DNA of 64,000 nucleotides from Calonectria ilicicola (lineage: Eukaryota; Ascomycota; Sordariomycetes; Hypocreales; Nectriaceae), in assembly GCA_020809705.1 (NCBI GenBank), contig CP085830.1:1488001-1552000 (forward strand), given 5' to 3'. Under the pieces are notes generated by a model, which searched no databases, had not been told where the DNA came from, and saw only the letters and a program-made list of their open reading frames with translations. Each line of letters begins with the position of its first letter. Position 1 is the stretch's first letter. Shown here in pieces: positions 1 through 10,644 of this stretch. Both the position numbers and the translations under genes were made by a program.

Positions 1-2583
1 TTATCTTATGCAGCCGAAATGGGAAATCAAGAGGTCATAGAGATACTTCTTAAACGACAAGCTGACGCGAAGAAATGCGACGTACGAGGTTGGACGCCAT
101 TATTCTACGCCGCATTTACTGACCACCAGCCTGTGATAAGTATCCTACTTCAGACAGGTGCGGTTGATGTTAATTACAGAGATCTTTCGGACCGCTCCAT
201 ACTGTCATATGCGGCCGAAAATGGACATGAGGATGTGGTCAAGCTTTTGCTTGATATCGATGGGGTTGCTGTCGATTCGAGAGATGAATTCGATCGCTCA
301 CCACTCTCATACGCAGCGCAAAACGGATATGTTGGTATTGTTCGCCACCTGCTCGAAACGAAACAAGTGGATGTGGATTATAAACAGAATTGTGGACACT
401 CGCCATTAGCATACGCAGCTACAAATGCACATGAGGCTGTTGTAAACCTATTACTCGACACTAAGATGGTCAATGCTGACACGATATATGAGAATGGCCA
501 TTCGCTCCTCTCGTATGCCGCACAGAAAGGGCATGATGGAATTGTTCGTGAACTTCTCGCAACGAGACTGGTGGATGTGGACTACAAGCACAATGATATT
601 TCGTCGCCATTGTTATACGCTGCTCAAAATGGCCATGAAACCATTGTACATCAATTATTAGCCACAGAACAAGTCGATGTTGATTCAAGGGATGACTACG
701 ATCGGACGTCGCTCTCTTATGCTGCTGAGAGAGGTTACGAAGGCGTCTTCAGAGCGCTTCTGGAGAAGGGAAAAGCTAATCCTAACTGTATGGACTACTC
801 TCTAACAACACCGCTATCCTATGCCATCGAACATGCCCATGAATCTACTGCAAACCAACTTCTTCGATTAAAAAGCATCAATATCAATTCTAGAGACATG
901 CATGGTCGCACACCTCTATCATATGCAGCCGAATACGGAAGGATATCAATAGTGGATCAAATACTCCAAAAAGATCAAGTCAAAGTAGATCATCAAGACG
1001 AAGATGGTTCATCAGCATTGTCACATGCAATTGAACAGGGCCACGACAAAATCGCAAAATCGCTTCTGAGCTGTGCAATCGGTATAGACTCCCCAGACAA
1101 CAAAGGCCGTACACCTCTATTACTAGCTGCCAAATTAGGTGCTACTCAAATCGTATCTGAGCTTCTGAAACGAGGAGCTAGAGTTGATATTCAGGATAAC
1201 TCTGGTCGAACACCTCTCAGCCATGCTGTGGGTCCAAGCACTGTCTCTCAACTACTTGCATATCGCGCGACAGTGAACTCTAAAGATAACAGCGGTCGGA
1301 CACCCCTTTCATACATGGCTGAGCGAGCAGATGTAGAGGCCGCAAAGGTTGTCATTGAAAATGGCGCTGAGATTGGTGCAAAGGACAATGCTGGTTGGAC
1401 GTCTCTCACGTATGCTGCCAAGAGTGGCAGTCATATGATTATGAGCATTTTAATTGAGAAGAATATTGATATCGATTCAATAGACAACTCTGGGAGAACA
1501 AATTTGTCACTGGCCGCTGAGAAGTTTGGTCTACGAGTAGGTCACTCTAGGACTATTCGACAATTGCTCAATAATGGTTCTCAATGTGATCATCGGGATC
1601 ACCATGGTCGAACACCATTAAGCTATGCTGCCCAGAGAGCCTATGCGAATGCAGTTGAATTACTACTCGAGGCTGGTGCAGAGGTTGACTCAAAAGACAT
1701 CTTGGGTCGGACACCAACGTCATATGCCGCCGCGAATCATCATGGAGCTACTATCAAATTACTTCTTGAGGCGGGAGCCGCAGTCGAGCTGGAGGATAAT
1801 CATGGACGCACTCCACTGAGTTATGCTGCTGAGCAGAGGAACCCACTGGGAGAATGGGATACGCCAATAAACATATTGCTAGATCACGAAGCTAATGCCA
1901 GATCTATGGATGCAGATGGTCGGACACCGCTGAGTTATGCCGCACAAAAGGCCAATGCATTTGGCATTGCGCTATTGCTAGAAAACGGTGCCAAACTTGG
2001 CGCCCGAGATACCTTCGGTCCAATGCAAATAAACCATGCTTTGGGAAGATATCATGAGCCTGTGGCGCATGCTCTACTGAAAGCGAATGCTGAGACTGAA
2101 AGCGGGGACATCCGCGGCTGTAAATCTCCCACTCTTAGCCACCAGACTCCCATCATTGAATTACTACTGAGGGCAGGCGTTGAAGTTGATTCGACAGATC
2201 AGTATGGCCGGACATTGCTGAGTGTTTCGGCTAATTACAGCCAATTGGAAATAGTCGAAGTGCTTCTCAAGGAAAATGCCACAGTTGACTCAAGAGATAT
2301 ACATGGCCGGACACCTCTAAGCTTTGCTGTCACGAAGCCGAATCAAGATATAATCGCATTATTACTCGAGGCACAGGCAGATCCGGATTCTAAAGATATG
2401 AATGATATTGCGCCCCTAGGTTGGGCCGCTATTAGCGGCCAGACGTGCAATGCAAAGCTTCTCTTAGCAAGGGGGAATGTCAATGTGAAATGGAAAGACA
2501 AAGGTGGCCGGACAGCATTTGATTGGGCCATGTATAAAAGGCATACCGAATTCGCCAAATTTATAAGTCAGCAAATGGTATAA
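1..2583 (+). CDS. Ankyrin-repeat protein, 5' end missing
   Basis: The reading frame is open from base 1, and the residues before the first ATG (base 19) already spell an ankyrin helix (LSYAAE), so the gene starts outside the window. At least 860 residues are visible and nearly all are ankyrin repeats of about 33-36 residues, roughly 24 of them. The recurring motif is GRTPLSYAA followed by a second helix ending in LL or LLE(A/K)GA. No catalytic or membrane segment is visible and no intron is needed; the stop is TAA at 2581-2583. Ankyrin arrays bind proteins. In fungi such long arrays are often the C-terminal sensor half of NLR-like proteins carrying NACHT, patatin or nucleoside-phosphorylase effectors, but that N-terminal half cannot be seen here, so the role is inference. 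Confidence 0.9.
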   Translation, partial: LSYAAEMGNQEVIEILLKRQADAKKCDVRGWTPLFYAAFTDHQPVISILLQTGAVDVNYRDLSDRSILSYAAENGHEDVVKLLLDIDGVAVDSRDEFDRSPLSYAAQNGYVGIVRHLLETKQVDVDYKQNCGHSPLAYAATNAHEAVVNLLLDTKMVNADTIYENGHSLLSYAAQKGHDGIVRELLATRLVDVDYKHNDISSPLLYAAQNGHETIVHQLLATEQVDVDSRDDYDRTSLSYAAERGYEGVFRALLEKGKANPNCMDYSLTTPLSYAIEHAHESTANQLLRLKSININSRDMHGRTPLSYAAEYGRISIVDQILQKDQVKVDHQDEDGSSALSHAIEQGHDKIAKSLLSCAIGIDSPDNKGRTPLLLAAKLGATQIVSELLKRGARVDIQDNSGRTPLSHAVGPSTVSQLLAYRATVNSKDNSGRTPLSYMAERADVEAAKVVIENGAEIGAKDNAGWTSLTYAAKSGSHMIMSILIEKNIDIDSIDNSGRTNLSLAAEKFGLRVGHSRTIRQLLNNGSQCDHRDHHGRTPLSYAAQRAYANAVELLLEAGAEVDSKDILGRTPTSYAAANHHGATIKLLLEAGAAVELEDNHGRTPLSYAAEQRNPLGEWDTPINILLDHEANARSMDADGRTPLSYAAQKANAFGIALLLENGAKLGARDTFGPMQINHALGRYHEPVAHALLKANAETESGDIRGCKSPTLSHQTPIIELLLRAGVEVDSTDQYGRTLLSVSANYSQLEIVEVLLKENATVDSRDIHGRTPLSFAVTKPNQDIIALLLEAQADPDSKDMNDIAPLGWAAISGQTCNAKLLLARGNVNVKWKDKGGRTAFDWAMYKRHTEFAKFISQQMV

Positions 2584-2724
2584 GTGTAGCTGAAACAGGA
2601 AGGTGAGTTTTTACCTTCAGCGATTACATGTTGCAGGAGTTCAAGAATATGATTGTCTTGAGATGTATGTTGGTACATAGTTAACGAGGAGTTGATTCAT
2701 AAATTTCTTTTATAGTGGCTAGAA

Positions 2725-3045
2725 TTCTATAGGGACATTTGATTCTACCTAAACAAATTTAAATCACACAACCGGTAGAGGGGACTGTATGTGAATAAGC
2801 CCCAAACCATTCAGTGTGAGATTTTTGAGTGGTCACTTTCTTGTCGATATGTAAGTCAAGCTCAAATTTGATACCGTGATTTGAATACTTGGGGAAAAAC
2901 AGTTGCTGCGCTACTTTGCTGTTCAACTTTTGCAGCTACGAGTCTCATCGTGGATTGATGTATGAGTTTGCATGTGCATATCCTATACTTGGCGAAGACT
3001 AACAATCTAGTAGAAGCAAGACATGTGATCTAAATACCTCGTAAA
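2725..3045 (+). repeat. Diverged ~300-bp direct repeat, copy 1
   Basis: This stretch aligns by eye along its length with 5225-5535 in the same orientation. Shared blocks include TTTTGCAGCTACG, AACAATCTAGTAGA and CATGTGATCTAAA in the same order and spacing. I see no terminal inverted repeats or coding potential. The two copies bracket the lipocalin-like gene. Confidence 0.7.
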
Positions 3046-3425
3046 TGGAAACAAAGGGCGAGTTCTCTTCTTTCTTCAATAGAATATTGCCTGCAATCTC
3101 CTCCCTACTGCCCAAGACGAGTCACCAGGAAGGATCGGTGGAGTGCAGCTATTTGCCACTGGCAGAAGTAGCTGTACTTAATAAAACTGCTTTAGGTTTC
3201 ATAAATAATATAATATTAGACGTGGAAATGGGGAGCTACGAAGATTAACATTGTGCCAAATTAATACGAGGCCAAACTGTGACGGCTGTGCTAGACCGTT
3301 ATACTAATGGGACGAAACAAAGTCAATAATCGCTATTGTGGCAATTACCACCGCAGCAGGCCTACGAGCCTTGTACGGTGAACTAAACCATAACAAATAT
3401 ATCCACTTAAACCTAAAATCTAAAC

Positions 3426-3653
3426 GCGAACCAGAACCCGAACCAATACCATTGGTATAAGAGGTAAAACTCGGTTCCATTACCTTGGAAAAATCCATAT
3501 TTATTGCCTTTTGTATTTTAGTACTAAAGATAAACTCTACTATTACATATTGTACACTTAATTCTTGTTTTTACTACTGCTTGCCCTGACTCATCCATCG
3601 CAATCTGGCTTCTCTTTGGATCCGAACCAGAACCCGAACCCGAACCCGTACTC
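3426..3653. repeat. Two short CCGAAC-type hexamer tracts
   Basis: The block CGAACCAGAACCCGAACC occurs at about 3427-3444 and again at about 3628-3645, where it continues as further AACCCG units. The two sites are about 200 bp apart in the same orientation, and the flanks show no other clear similarity. The unit is not the usual fungal telomere hexamer (TTAGGG). Confidence 0.5.
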
Positions 3654-3815
3654 TTAGCGTAACAGGGGTCAAACGAAGGACTATTATCTTCTGTAAATTA
3701 ATTTGATGGCCACTCGAACAATTCACATTTTGATACTTAAGGCAGGTTATAATCTCGCACATGTTTTACTCTACCGCCAATTTTCTCACTGTTCGCACAA
3801 CTCATCTCTCGCAAC

Positions 3816-5015
3816 ATGACCTCTCTTTATAAAATCACCGCATCAATTGTATGCAGTACCTTGGTAGCAACATGCGCTGCCCTGCGGGACGGTTGTCTGG
3901 ATTCCCAACAAACAGAAGCGGCATCTTTGCGCATTGCCACTTTCCCAGCTGCGATAACTAATGGGAATGTGGAGGTGGAGTTTGTTTCGACGGATTCCCC
4001 CCTTGATGCCCCAAAGATCAGTGCGGTAAATAGTACAACCTTCGACTGGTGGTACTTTGACGCTGTGTCCTCAAATAACAACCAGGGGCTCTTCTTGCTC
4101 TTTAACCTTGGAGGCCCCAAAGCCCTCTTGGGAGGCAAAAATGACACTGTAGCGTTTTTCAGCGTCCGCGGGATTTTCGAAAATGGAACTGCGTGGAGCG
4201 AGACAGCGACGGCTTCTGTCGCCACCGTCATGACCACGGCCGAAGGTTCCTCGAGTGGGGATTGGGAAGGCACAGGAGCAAGCTGGACTAGTATCTCGGA
4301 TTCAAAGTACATCGTGACTTTGAATGGCGACATTGTCAAGGGAATAATCCAATTTGACAGCACAGCAACTCCCCACTACCCATGTGGTCCAGTGGAAACT
4401 GGGAGTGACCTCATCGTCGCCCCCAATGTTGGTTGGTCCAATCCCGTACCTGACGCAGATGTCTCTGTCGATCTCCAAGTTGGTGGCGAAGCTTACAACT
4501 TCCATGGTACCGGATACCATGACAAGGTGCGTTAGCTAAACCTTTTAACGCCTCGCTAGATGAATGCTGATGTGCATATTTTGTAGAACTGGGGTGCGCA
4601 ATTCTTCCCTAGTGGCTTCAATACGTGGTATTGGGGTCACGCTCGTGTTGGCGAGTACAGTCTTGTCTGGTTCAATGTCGTTGCGCCAAATTCATCAAGC
4701 GGCGACCGATTCAGTGGCTACGTTTCCAAGGACGGCCAAATTCTTCATGCTGCGTGCGGGCCTGATTCGATCCAAGTGCGTCCAATTGACACTCCGTATC
4801 CCCGCGGGAACGACACGACTTGGGCAAGTGGCTTCTCAATTGAAATGGACCTCGGTGCCCAAGGCTATCTAAACGTCACTGCTTTTAATGATGCACTATT
4901 AATTGACGGCGGCTCCGTCGCTAAGAGATACATGGGAAGGGTTGTCGGAACGGTTAATGGGGAAAGCTTGTCTGGTTCTGGCCAGTGGGAAGATCTCTGG
5001 ATTCCTTTGTCTTGA
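3816..5015 (+). CDS. Secreted lipocalin-like protein, kievitone hydratase / Diels-Alderase family
   Basis: Two exons, 3816-4526 and 4587-5015, encode 379 residues; the 60-bp intron (GTGCGT...TTGTAG) has a CTGAT branch site. A hydrophobic N-terminus (about residues 1-22) looks like a signal peptide. The motif FDWWYFD near residue 75 and the later block NWGAQFFPSGFNTWYWGHAR are typical of the fungal hydroxyneurosporene-synthase/AttH-like fold. That fold holds secreted kievitone hydratase as well as the lipocalin-like pericyclases (Diels-Alderases) of decalin and tropolone pathways. No polyketide synthase or other biosynthetic core gene lies nearby, so a secreted hydratase-type role is a little more likely than a pericyclase in a cluster. 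Substrate unknown. The gene is bracketed by two ~300-bp direct repeats. Confidence 0.8.
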
Positions 5016-5541
5016 TCTAGATCTGGTTACACGATCGTGATCCTATTTTATTTTACTTCTCTTCAATTAGATCATTTTTATATTTATCTTAGAATCAATT
5101 GTGGGCAATAAATCCAGAAAATCCTACAATATCACATTTTGGGAGACAGCCAATGGCATAAATAATGCGGCCCCGTTGCTATACAACCAACCAAAAAATC
5201 GATTCAGAAATTGCTGATAGAGTAGTTTAAATTATATGGGGACACTTCATTCTACCGAAGTAAATAAAAACCAAACCACCGCTAAATGGTGGGTTTTTGA
5301 GTGGTAATGTTCTTATCGATATACACGTGGAGGCGGAATTTGATCCTGTAATTTGAATAATTGGAAAAACCATTAGCGCGCTGTTTTTCTGCTCGGCTTT
5401 TGCAGCTACGGGTCTCATCATGGTGTGATGTATCATGATGATAGTTAGCTCTTTCATGTCCTATACTTAGTGAGGACCAACAATCTAGTAGATCCAAGGC
5501 ATGTGATCTAAAGACATCATGTGAATTTGATTCAGCAGTAG
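5016..5541. other. Intergenic region between convergent genes
   Basis: This separates the stop codons of the lipocalin-like gene and the convergent glycosidase gene. It is AT-rich, filled mostly by repeat copy 2, and has no coding signal. Confidence 0.6.
5225..5535 (+). repeat. Diverged ~300-bp direct repeat, copy 2
   Basis: Second copy of the element at 2725-3045, same orientation, with many substitutions and small indels. Its end lies within a few bases of the stop codon of the next (minus-strand) gene, so its 3' flank overlaps that gene's terminator region. Confidence 0.7.
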
Positions 5542-8086
5542 TTACAGGGCTTTTACAAGTCCTTCCTTTTTGACTACCCACCCTTTATCTTTCGGAAAGC
5601 CTGGTGCATCTCCTGAAGAACCCTCCCATCCTTCTGCCATGTATGCCACTTTACTAGATATTAGTTTAGACCATCAAATAAGACAGGAATAAGTGACTCA
5701 CCTGCTAATAACAACCCTGCATTGCCTGGCATAAATGGAGGTGGTGTTCCGCCGTCACCGCCACGAATAGCAAATCCTAGCAAATAAGTGCGTCAGGACA
5801 TCTGCGCCATACCAAAGAAAATTGTTTTTTTCTTACCAGCATCATCAAATTTCCAATAGTCATACGCAGTCAGATGATAAATGGCCCTTTCTGGGTTTCC
5901 AATCCGCGCTGAGTTGATGGCCAGAATTGGACGACCCCAACCGCGGATCTTTGAGTCGCCCCAAATCTCCCAGATTTTGTCAGCAGTTGACTTTGCAACC
6001 TCTTCATCTACGGAAGGGGTATCCGGTAGAATTCCCTTCAGCATGTTGAGGCTCCGCGGGTCTCTAGTCAGCGCGGGGTCCTCCCACCAAGAGGCGTTTA
6101 GGCCTTCATATACGGCATACAATCCATCAATCTGTGGCGGCTTAGCTAGATTACTTGCGACAGTTATCCAGTTTTTGGGAATAGATTTTCCCATTTTTCT
6201 TTTCCACTCGCGAGCCACGTCAAGACCGTAACGCCAATATGCGATTTCATAGGCGAGATTCAAGGTCTGTCGCGGAGGAGTATTTTCTGTGACTCCATAT
6301 GATCTAACAGGATGTCAGTTTCACCATAGCCTCAAAGTTGTCTGCAAATTCTCACGGTGGTCCGAGATCATAGCTTTTTGATGATTCGTTATACCATGCG
6401 TAAGAGGCCATGTAATCTGCCGTTGCTTCGATGATTGGGTCCCAACGTTTTAAGGTCTCCTGGCTTGGTCGTGTCTTATACGCTAGTTGTGCCAGGTACA
6501 TAGGATGCGGCTAAAAAATAGTTTCTGTCAGCTTACTTGGGAAAGTACCAGATCTTGAAACACAGACCTGCTGCCAAAGAAGAAACCCATTGATAGAACC
6601 AGGTGAACTTCTACCCGAATGTGTTTCAGTCATCTTGGGCCATCGGGCACCTTCCCATCCCATCCTTTTAGCCCTATCAAATGACGTTGACAAAAGAGAC
6701 TCATAGACAGCTGGAAATATATTGTGAAAATACTTCTCGCGGCCCCATGATACCCAGTGAGCACAATGCCAAACGACCATTTCCATGTGGAATTTGCCTG
6801 AACCGTGTCAACGGAAGATAAATCAAGTTGCATTAGGTGTGTTTTCTTACCATACCACCCATTATTCATGAGACCACTTTCTTGTGGCGGTTCCCCAGTG
6901 CCCGCGCTATTAACCCGAACATGATATTGAGATTGGACAATGCGGCGTTGTAGCTCTGTTGCGTTCGGGTTGGAAGACTCCGTCAGATCTATGAAGCCAC
7001 CCTGTTTCCAATAATTATTCCAGTCGATACGATTCCTCCGTCCAATAGTCGTAGGAAGCTCAGGGATCATCTTCTTGGGCGAAAAGTGGGCAGTGAATGA
7101 TAATTGACTATTTTTAATCTTGTCGCTTGATTCTGGAGAAAGAATGTACCTGTGAGCTGTGATGGCGGTTGAATTTGCAGGATCTAATTTTTCGAGTGAA
7201 AGAGGGGAATTCTTGGCCCAACGCAAATTGACAAAATACTTAGTTTCTTGCATTTCATGGCGGATATGCGATGCATCTCTAGACAGCTTCTTCTCGATAG
7301 TGGTAGTGTGGTTTGCTGGAAAGTCGTAAACACCAGTAAATACTTCATATTTATACTTTGTGGTATGGATTGGCGGGTAAGGAAAGTCGAGTTCTACTTT
7401 CAGATCGCCAGACTGGATAAGCTCAGATTCAATATCAAAAGCGACTGAATCCGATTCGAAGTCCCCCCAAGTAACAACTTTGACTTTGGTGCCATCTAAA
7501 TCAAATATTGACGTAATTGTGCCATTCCAAAGATCCAGTTCTTGATGCGTCGATGAAATGCTATCTGATTTCAGAGTTTGATCTTTATACCGAAGACCTA
7601 TACGACCGAGGTTGACACGATTTGGATTACCAATTAACCATTGAGTAACATCGGGAAGGTTCGGATCGGGAAGATCGTAGGATACATTCTGCCCATGAGT
7701 GATTACCGGAACTCCTGTGTAGTCATTTATATCACTTGTTAATGTTAGCTACTGTTGGGAAATTCGGAGTTCACAATTATGGCATACCCATTTGCTGGCT
7801 TCGTATCATTATGCCATGCCCAAATGGACATTGTATTGAACGGTAGATAGGACTGCATTCCTGTCGTATCGACAGAGAAGGCAAAATTGCCATTTCCAAC
7901 CTGAAGAGGTGTTGTATCATTGTCGATTAAACTAGTCCGAACAATTTTGTTTTGAGATACAATTTGATGCCTGGCTGGTGTGAGTTTACTGACGACCCTA
8001 AAAATAGTTCTTCAAGCTCACCTGTCAATTTTGGCCTGTACGATAGTAACAAAGACGGCCCATGTGAATTTTTTGATCGTCATCAT
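5542..8086 (-). CDS. Putative secreted six-hairpin glycosidase
   Basis: Eight exons, 5' to 3': 8086-8022, 7970-7788, 7734-6851, 6797-6568, 6510-6356, 6303-5837, 5776-5702 and 5648-5542. They total 2,166 nt (721 residues), and all seven introns are 51-60 bp. The start was chosen because it gives a signal-peptide-like N-terminus. Motifs include NGNFAFSVDTTGMQ near the N-terminus, WNNYWKQGGFIDL, NNGWYGKFHMEM, WQQPHP and ENT..P..NLAYEIAYWRYG. This order is characteristic of a fungal (alpha/alpha)6 six-hairpin glycosidase family related at fold level to GH65/GH95. The true substrate is unknown. The splice from exon 4 to exon 5 uses a weak GTCTGT donor but restores the conserved WQQPHP. The gene looks intact. 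Confidence 0.7.
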
Positions 8087-8800
8087 AGGCTAGCCAAGTA
8101 GGGGTTATTAATATATGAGGGTTATCCCCTTTACAACAACATAAAGTTTGCGGGATCAGTTTGTTGATGTACAAAGCACCGGACCCCGCGACATAAAAGC
8201 GAGTCCGTGGGAGCCGTTGTTGGCGGGGTACTTCGTTACATTTAGCCTCGCCAATTCTTGAACTCGGGATAATTGGTGAAAATTTCCCCGACCACTCACT
8301 TTGGACGATTTTCTTACACAGGGATACTTAATGGAGTCGACTTTACCGTCAAGGTTGGTCAGGCCATTGAGTGCCGATCCCCCCACAGTCGATCTAGTTC
8401 ACGAAGCTATTTATCCAGACGGATAAAATCAACTCCCCCAATCATGTTTCACCAAAAGAATAGCGCACTGAAGGTGGAGACTTCAAAAATGATTCTCCAA
8501 GTGTCAAGCAAAATCTACTTCTAATTGTTTCTATTTAATTAGAGTCGAATGAGTTCTAGCAACTTTCTTGGATAGGAATTTGAAGTTCAGATCTGAGTGG
8601 TGTGGTCTTGATATAAGAATTCAGCGTCAAGGCCTCACGCAGCGTACACGATTGTTCAATCTCCAACGTATTCTATATATACCTTGGGAACCAATTTTTG
8701 AGGCATAGCCACATTCTAGATCAATCTAATGTGCTACCAAATTCAAGCTTTAGGAATTCATAATTGATCAAATTGTCTAGGTAGACCTGATTTCCATCTC
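8087..8800. other. Intergenic region, no gene seen
   Basis: It lies between the glycosidase start and the MFS gene's stop. Only short overlapping ORFs with no recognisable sequence are present. It should hold the glycosidase promoter and the MFS 3' UTR. Confidence 0.6.
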
Positions 8801-10644
8801 TCATTTCTCATCAATTACGTTTTCCTGGTGAACAACCTCTGGTCCTTCAACCACTCTCCTCTTTTCATTTTCCTGGGCCTTCACCAACTCAACCTCAGCA
8901 GGAGCATCAATGTATGAAGTGAACTCTGACTTCTGGTCCTGTATGAACCAACACACTATACATGGTTAGATTTGACTGGAGTGACCATTTTAACGAACTG
9001 ATGTCACTTACGAAATGTCATGAGTGCACAAAATGCCGCGGAACAAATCCACGCATTTCTAAAGGCAATCGAGTATGCATCTTTTGAAGCATCACTTGCA
9101 GCTTGCATTATACTGGGGGTAATCCCAGAAACTGCGGCAATGGCCTCTTCACTGCCTGAAGACAAGGCTTGTAAAAGTGATGGCAGCGATGTGCTCGGAA
9201 GGCCCAATGGGAGTGTTGCAGCAGCAACCCTCTTGGGCAGTTCTTTTTCCATCGCACTGTTGAAAACACTGTTATCGATTGCCAAACCAACTGCGCCACC
9301 CAAACTTCTGATGGCAATCATCAAACTCGAAGCGATAGTGATTAATTCTGGAGGCGTTGCCATCTGAGCAGCAACCATAGATAGAGGCAAAATTGAAGAG
9401 ATTCCAAGACTTCCCACGATCGGGTATATCCAAAATGCAGTCCTCGAAGTGCTAGGCTTAGCAATGGCCAAAAGAATAAAGAAGAGGACAAAAGCGGCGC
9501 CTCCAAACATGAGTGGGACTCGCAATGCTTTGAATCTTGTGGACCACAGGCCAAAGAGAGGAATGAAAACCACACCCGTGAGAAAGACGAGCAAAAAGTT
9601 TACACAAGCCATGAACATGGAGGACCCATATATCACAGTCAGTTCGAGAACGAAGTAGTTGTTGGCGGAGAAAAAAGCAACTCCTTCGACGAAGATGACA
9701 ACAAGGCTGAGTGCAAAATTGCGATGGTACCAAAGGCCATGATGAAGGATGCCATCTTTCTTGAATTTCCATTCGTAGATGAAAAATAATATCATCATGG
9801 AAATACCAACAATAAAAGGTCCAAGAATATGGGCATCACTCCATGAGTATGGATTGTCTGACCACGACAATGCCATTGCAAAAAGGGCGAGTCCAGGTGC
9901 GAAAAGGAAGTAACCGATCCAATCAAGGCTCTTGAGCTTTTGGGATGTTGTAAATGATAACTCCATGTCTCGTGGCGGGGGATTGTAGCCCACAAAGCAA
10001 CCCATCATTGCCAGTGCAAAAATTCCGGCCTCGATGTACCAGTAAATCCGATAGTTTTGAAGATTTCCGTTACGAAGAAGACCACCTCCCATCAGTAAAC
10101 CTGTGAAACCGCCGACACTGCCTCCTATGTTGACTGCCGCTTGAGCAAACGGTCTGTGTTGTCGGGGCACAATCTCAGACACCACACTGGAAATGGCGGA
10201 CTGGCTTCCAAAAGCAAGACCAATAATTGCAAACCCGGCAATGAGGGTTCCAAAGTTCTGTGCCCTTGAAACAACTATGGAGCCGACCACTCCGAGAGCA
10301 GGAGTCACAACAAGAACCCATCTTCGACCCCAATAATCAGCAACTTGACCAATTGGGGGATTCAGGGCAACAGTCGTAATGGTGATGAGTGATGAGTACC
10401 ACACAGACTGAGATGTCCCTCCAACAGCCTGGGACATAGATTGGGCTAGCACACCAGCCCCAAGCACGGCGATGAGCTGCGCTGTGTAGAGGAAGCAGAC
10501 GGCCTGTAAATGCCATTAGCCTCACACTAACATATGTAAGAGATGAATACATACCACAACACAGATTATGGTCCGTAAATGGATACGCTGTGTTACTTCC
10601 CCTACTTCAAGGGAAGCGGGACCGATGCTACTATCCCTAACCAT
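8801..10644 (-). CDS. MFS efflux pump, TRI12/siderophore-transporter type
   Basis: Three exons: 10644-10555, 10503-9012 and 8955-8801. They sum to 1,737 nt (578 residues). The first intron joins ...TIICVV to AVCFLYTAQ, making an intact first membrane helix. The second uses the acceptor at 8956, giving a C-terminal tail with IQDQ...DAPAE. About 12-14 hydrophobic segments are visible. The loop GQVADYWGRRW is the MFS A-motif, and WYHRNFALS precedes the second half. The layout matches the DHA2-like fungal family of TRI12 (trichothecene efflux) and siderophore-iron transporters. Which compound it carries cannot be read from the sequence. It sits at the plasma membrane by family. Confidence 0.85.

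Larger units (their letters stand above)
2584..3815. other. Intergenic region with repeat copy 1 and a CCGAAC-rich motif
   Basis: No gene is supported here. It contains the first copy of the direct repeat (about 2725-3045) and two short CCGAAC/AACCCG-rich tracts near 3426-3446 and 3627-3653. The rest is AT-rich. The promoter of the next gene should lie in its last few hundred bases. Confidence 0.6.

Noticed and set aside
7998..8021. A 24-nt 'intron' after the glycosidase signal peptide
   Set aside because: Too short to splice. Using the acceptor at 7,971 gives a 51-bp intron and the conserved continuation in frame.
8956..9011. Simplest MFS C-terminus using the acceptor next to GACCAG
   Set aside because: That splice ends the protein within 10 residues. 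The acceptor at 8,956 keeps the typical tail (QDQ...DAPAE) in frame.
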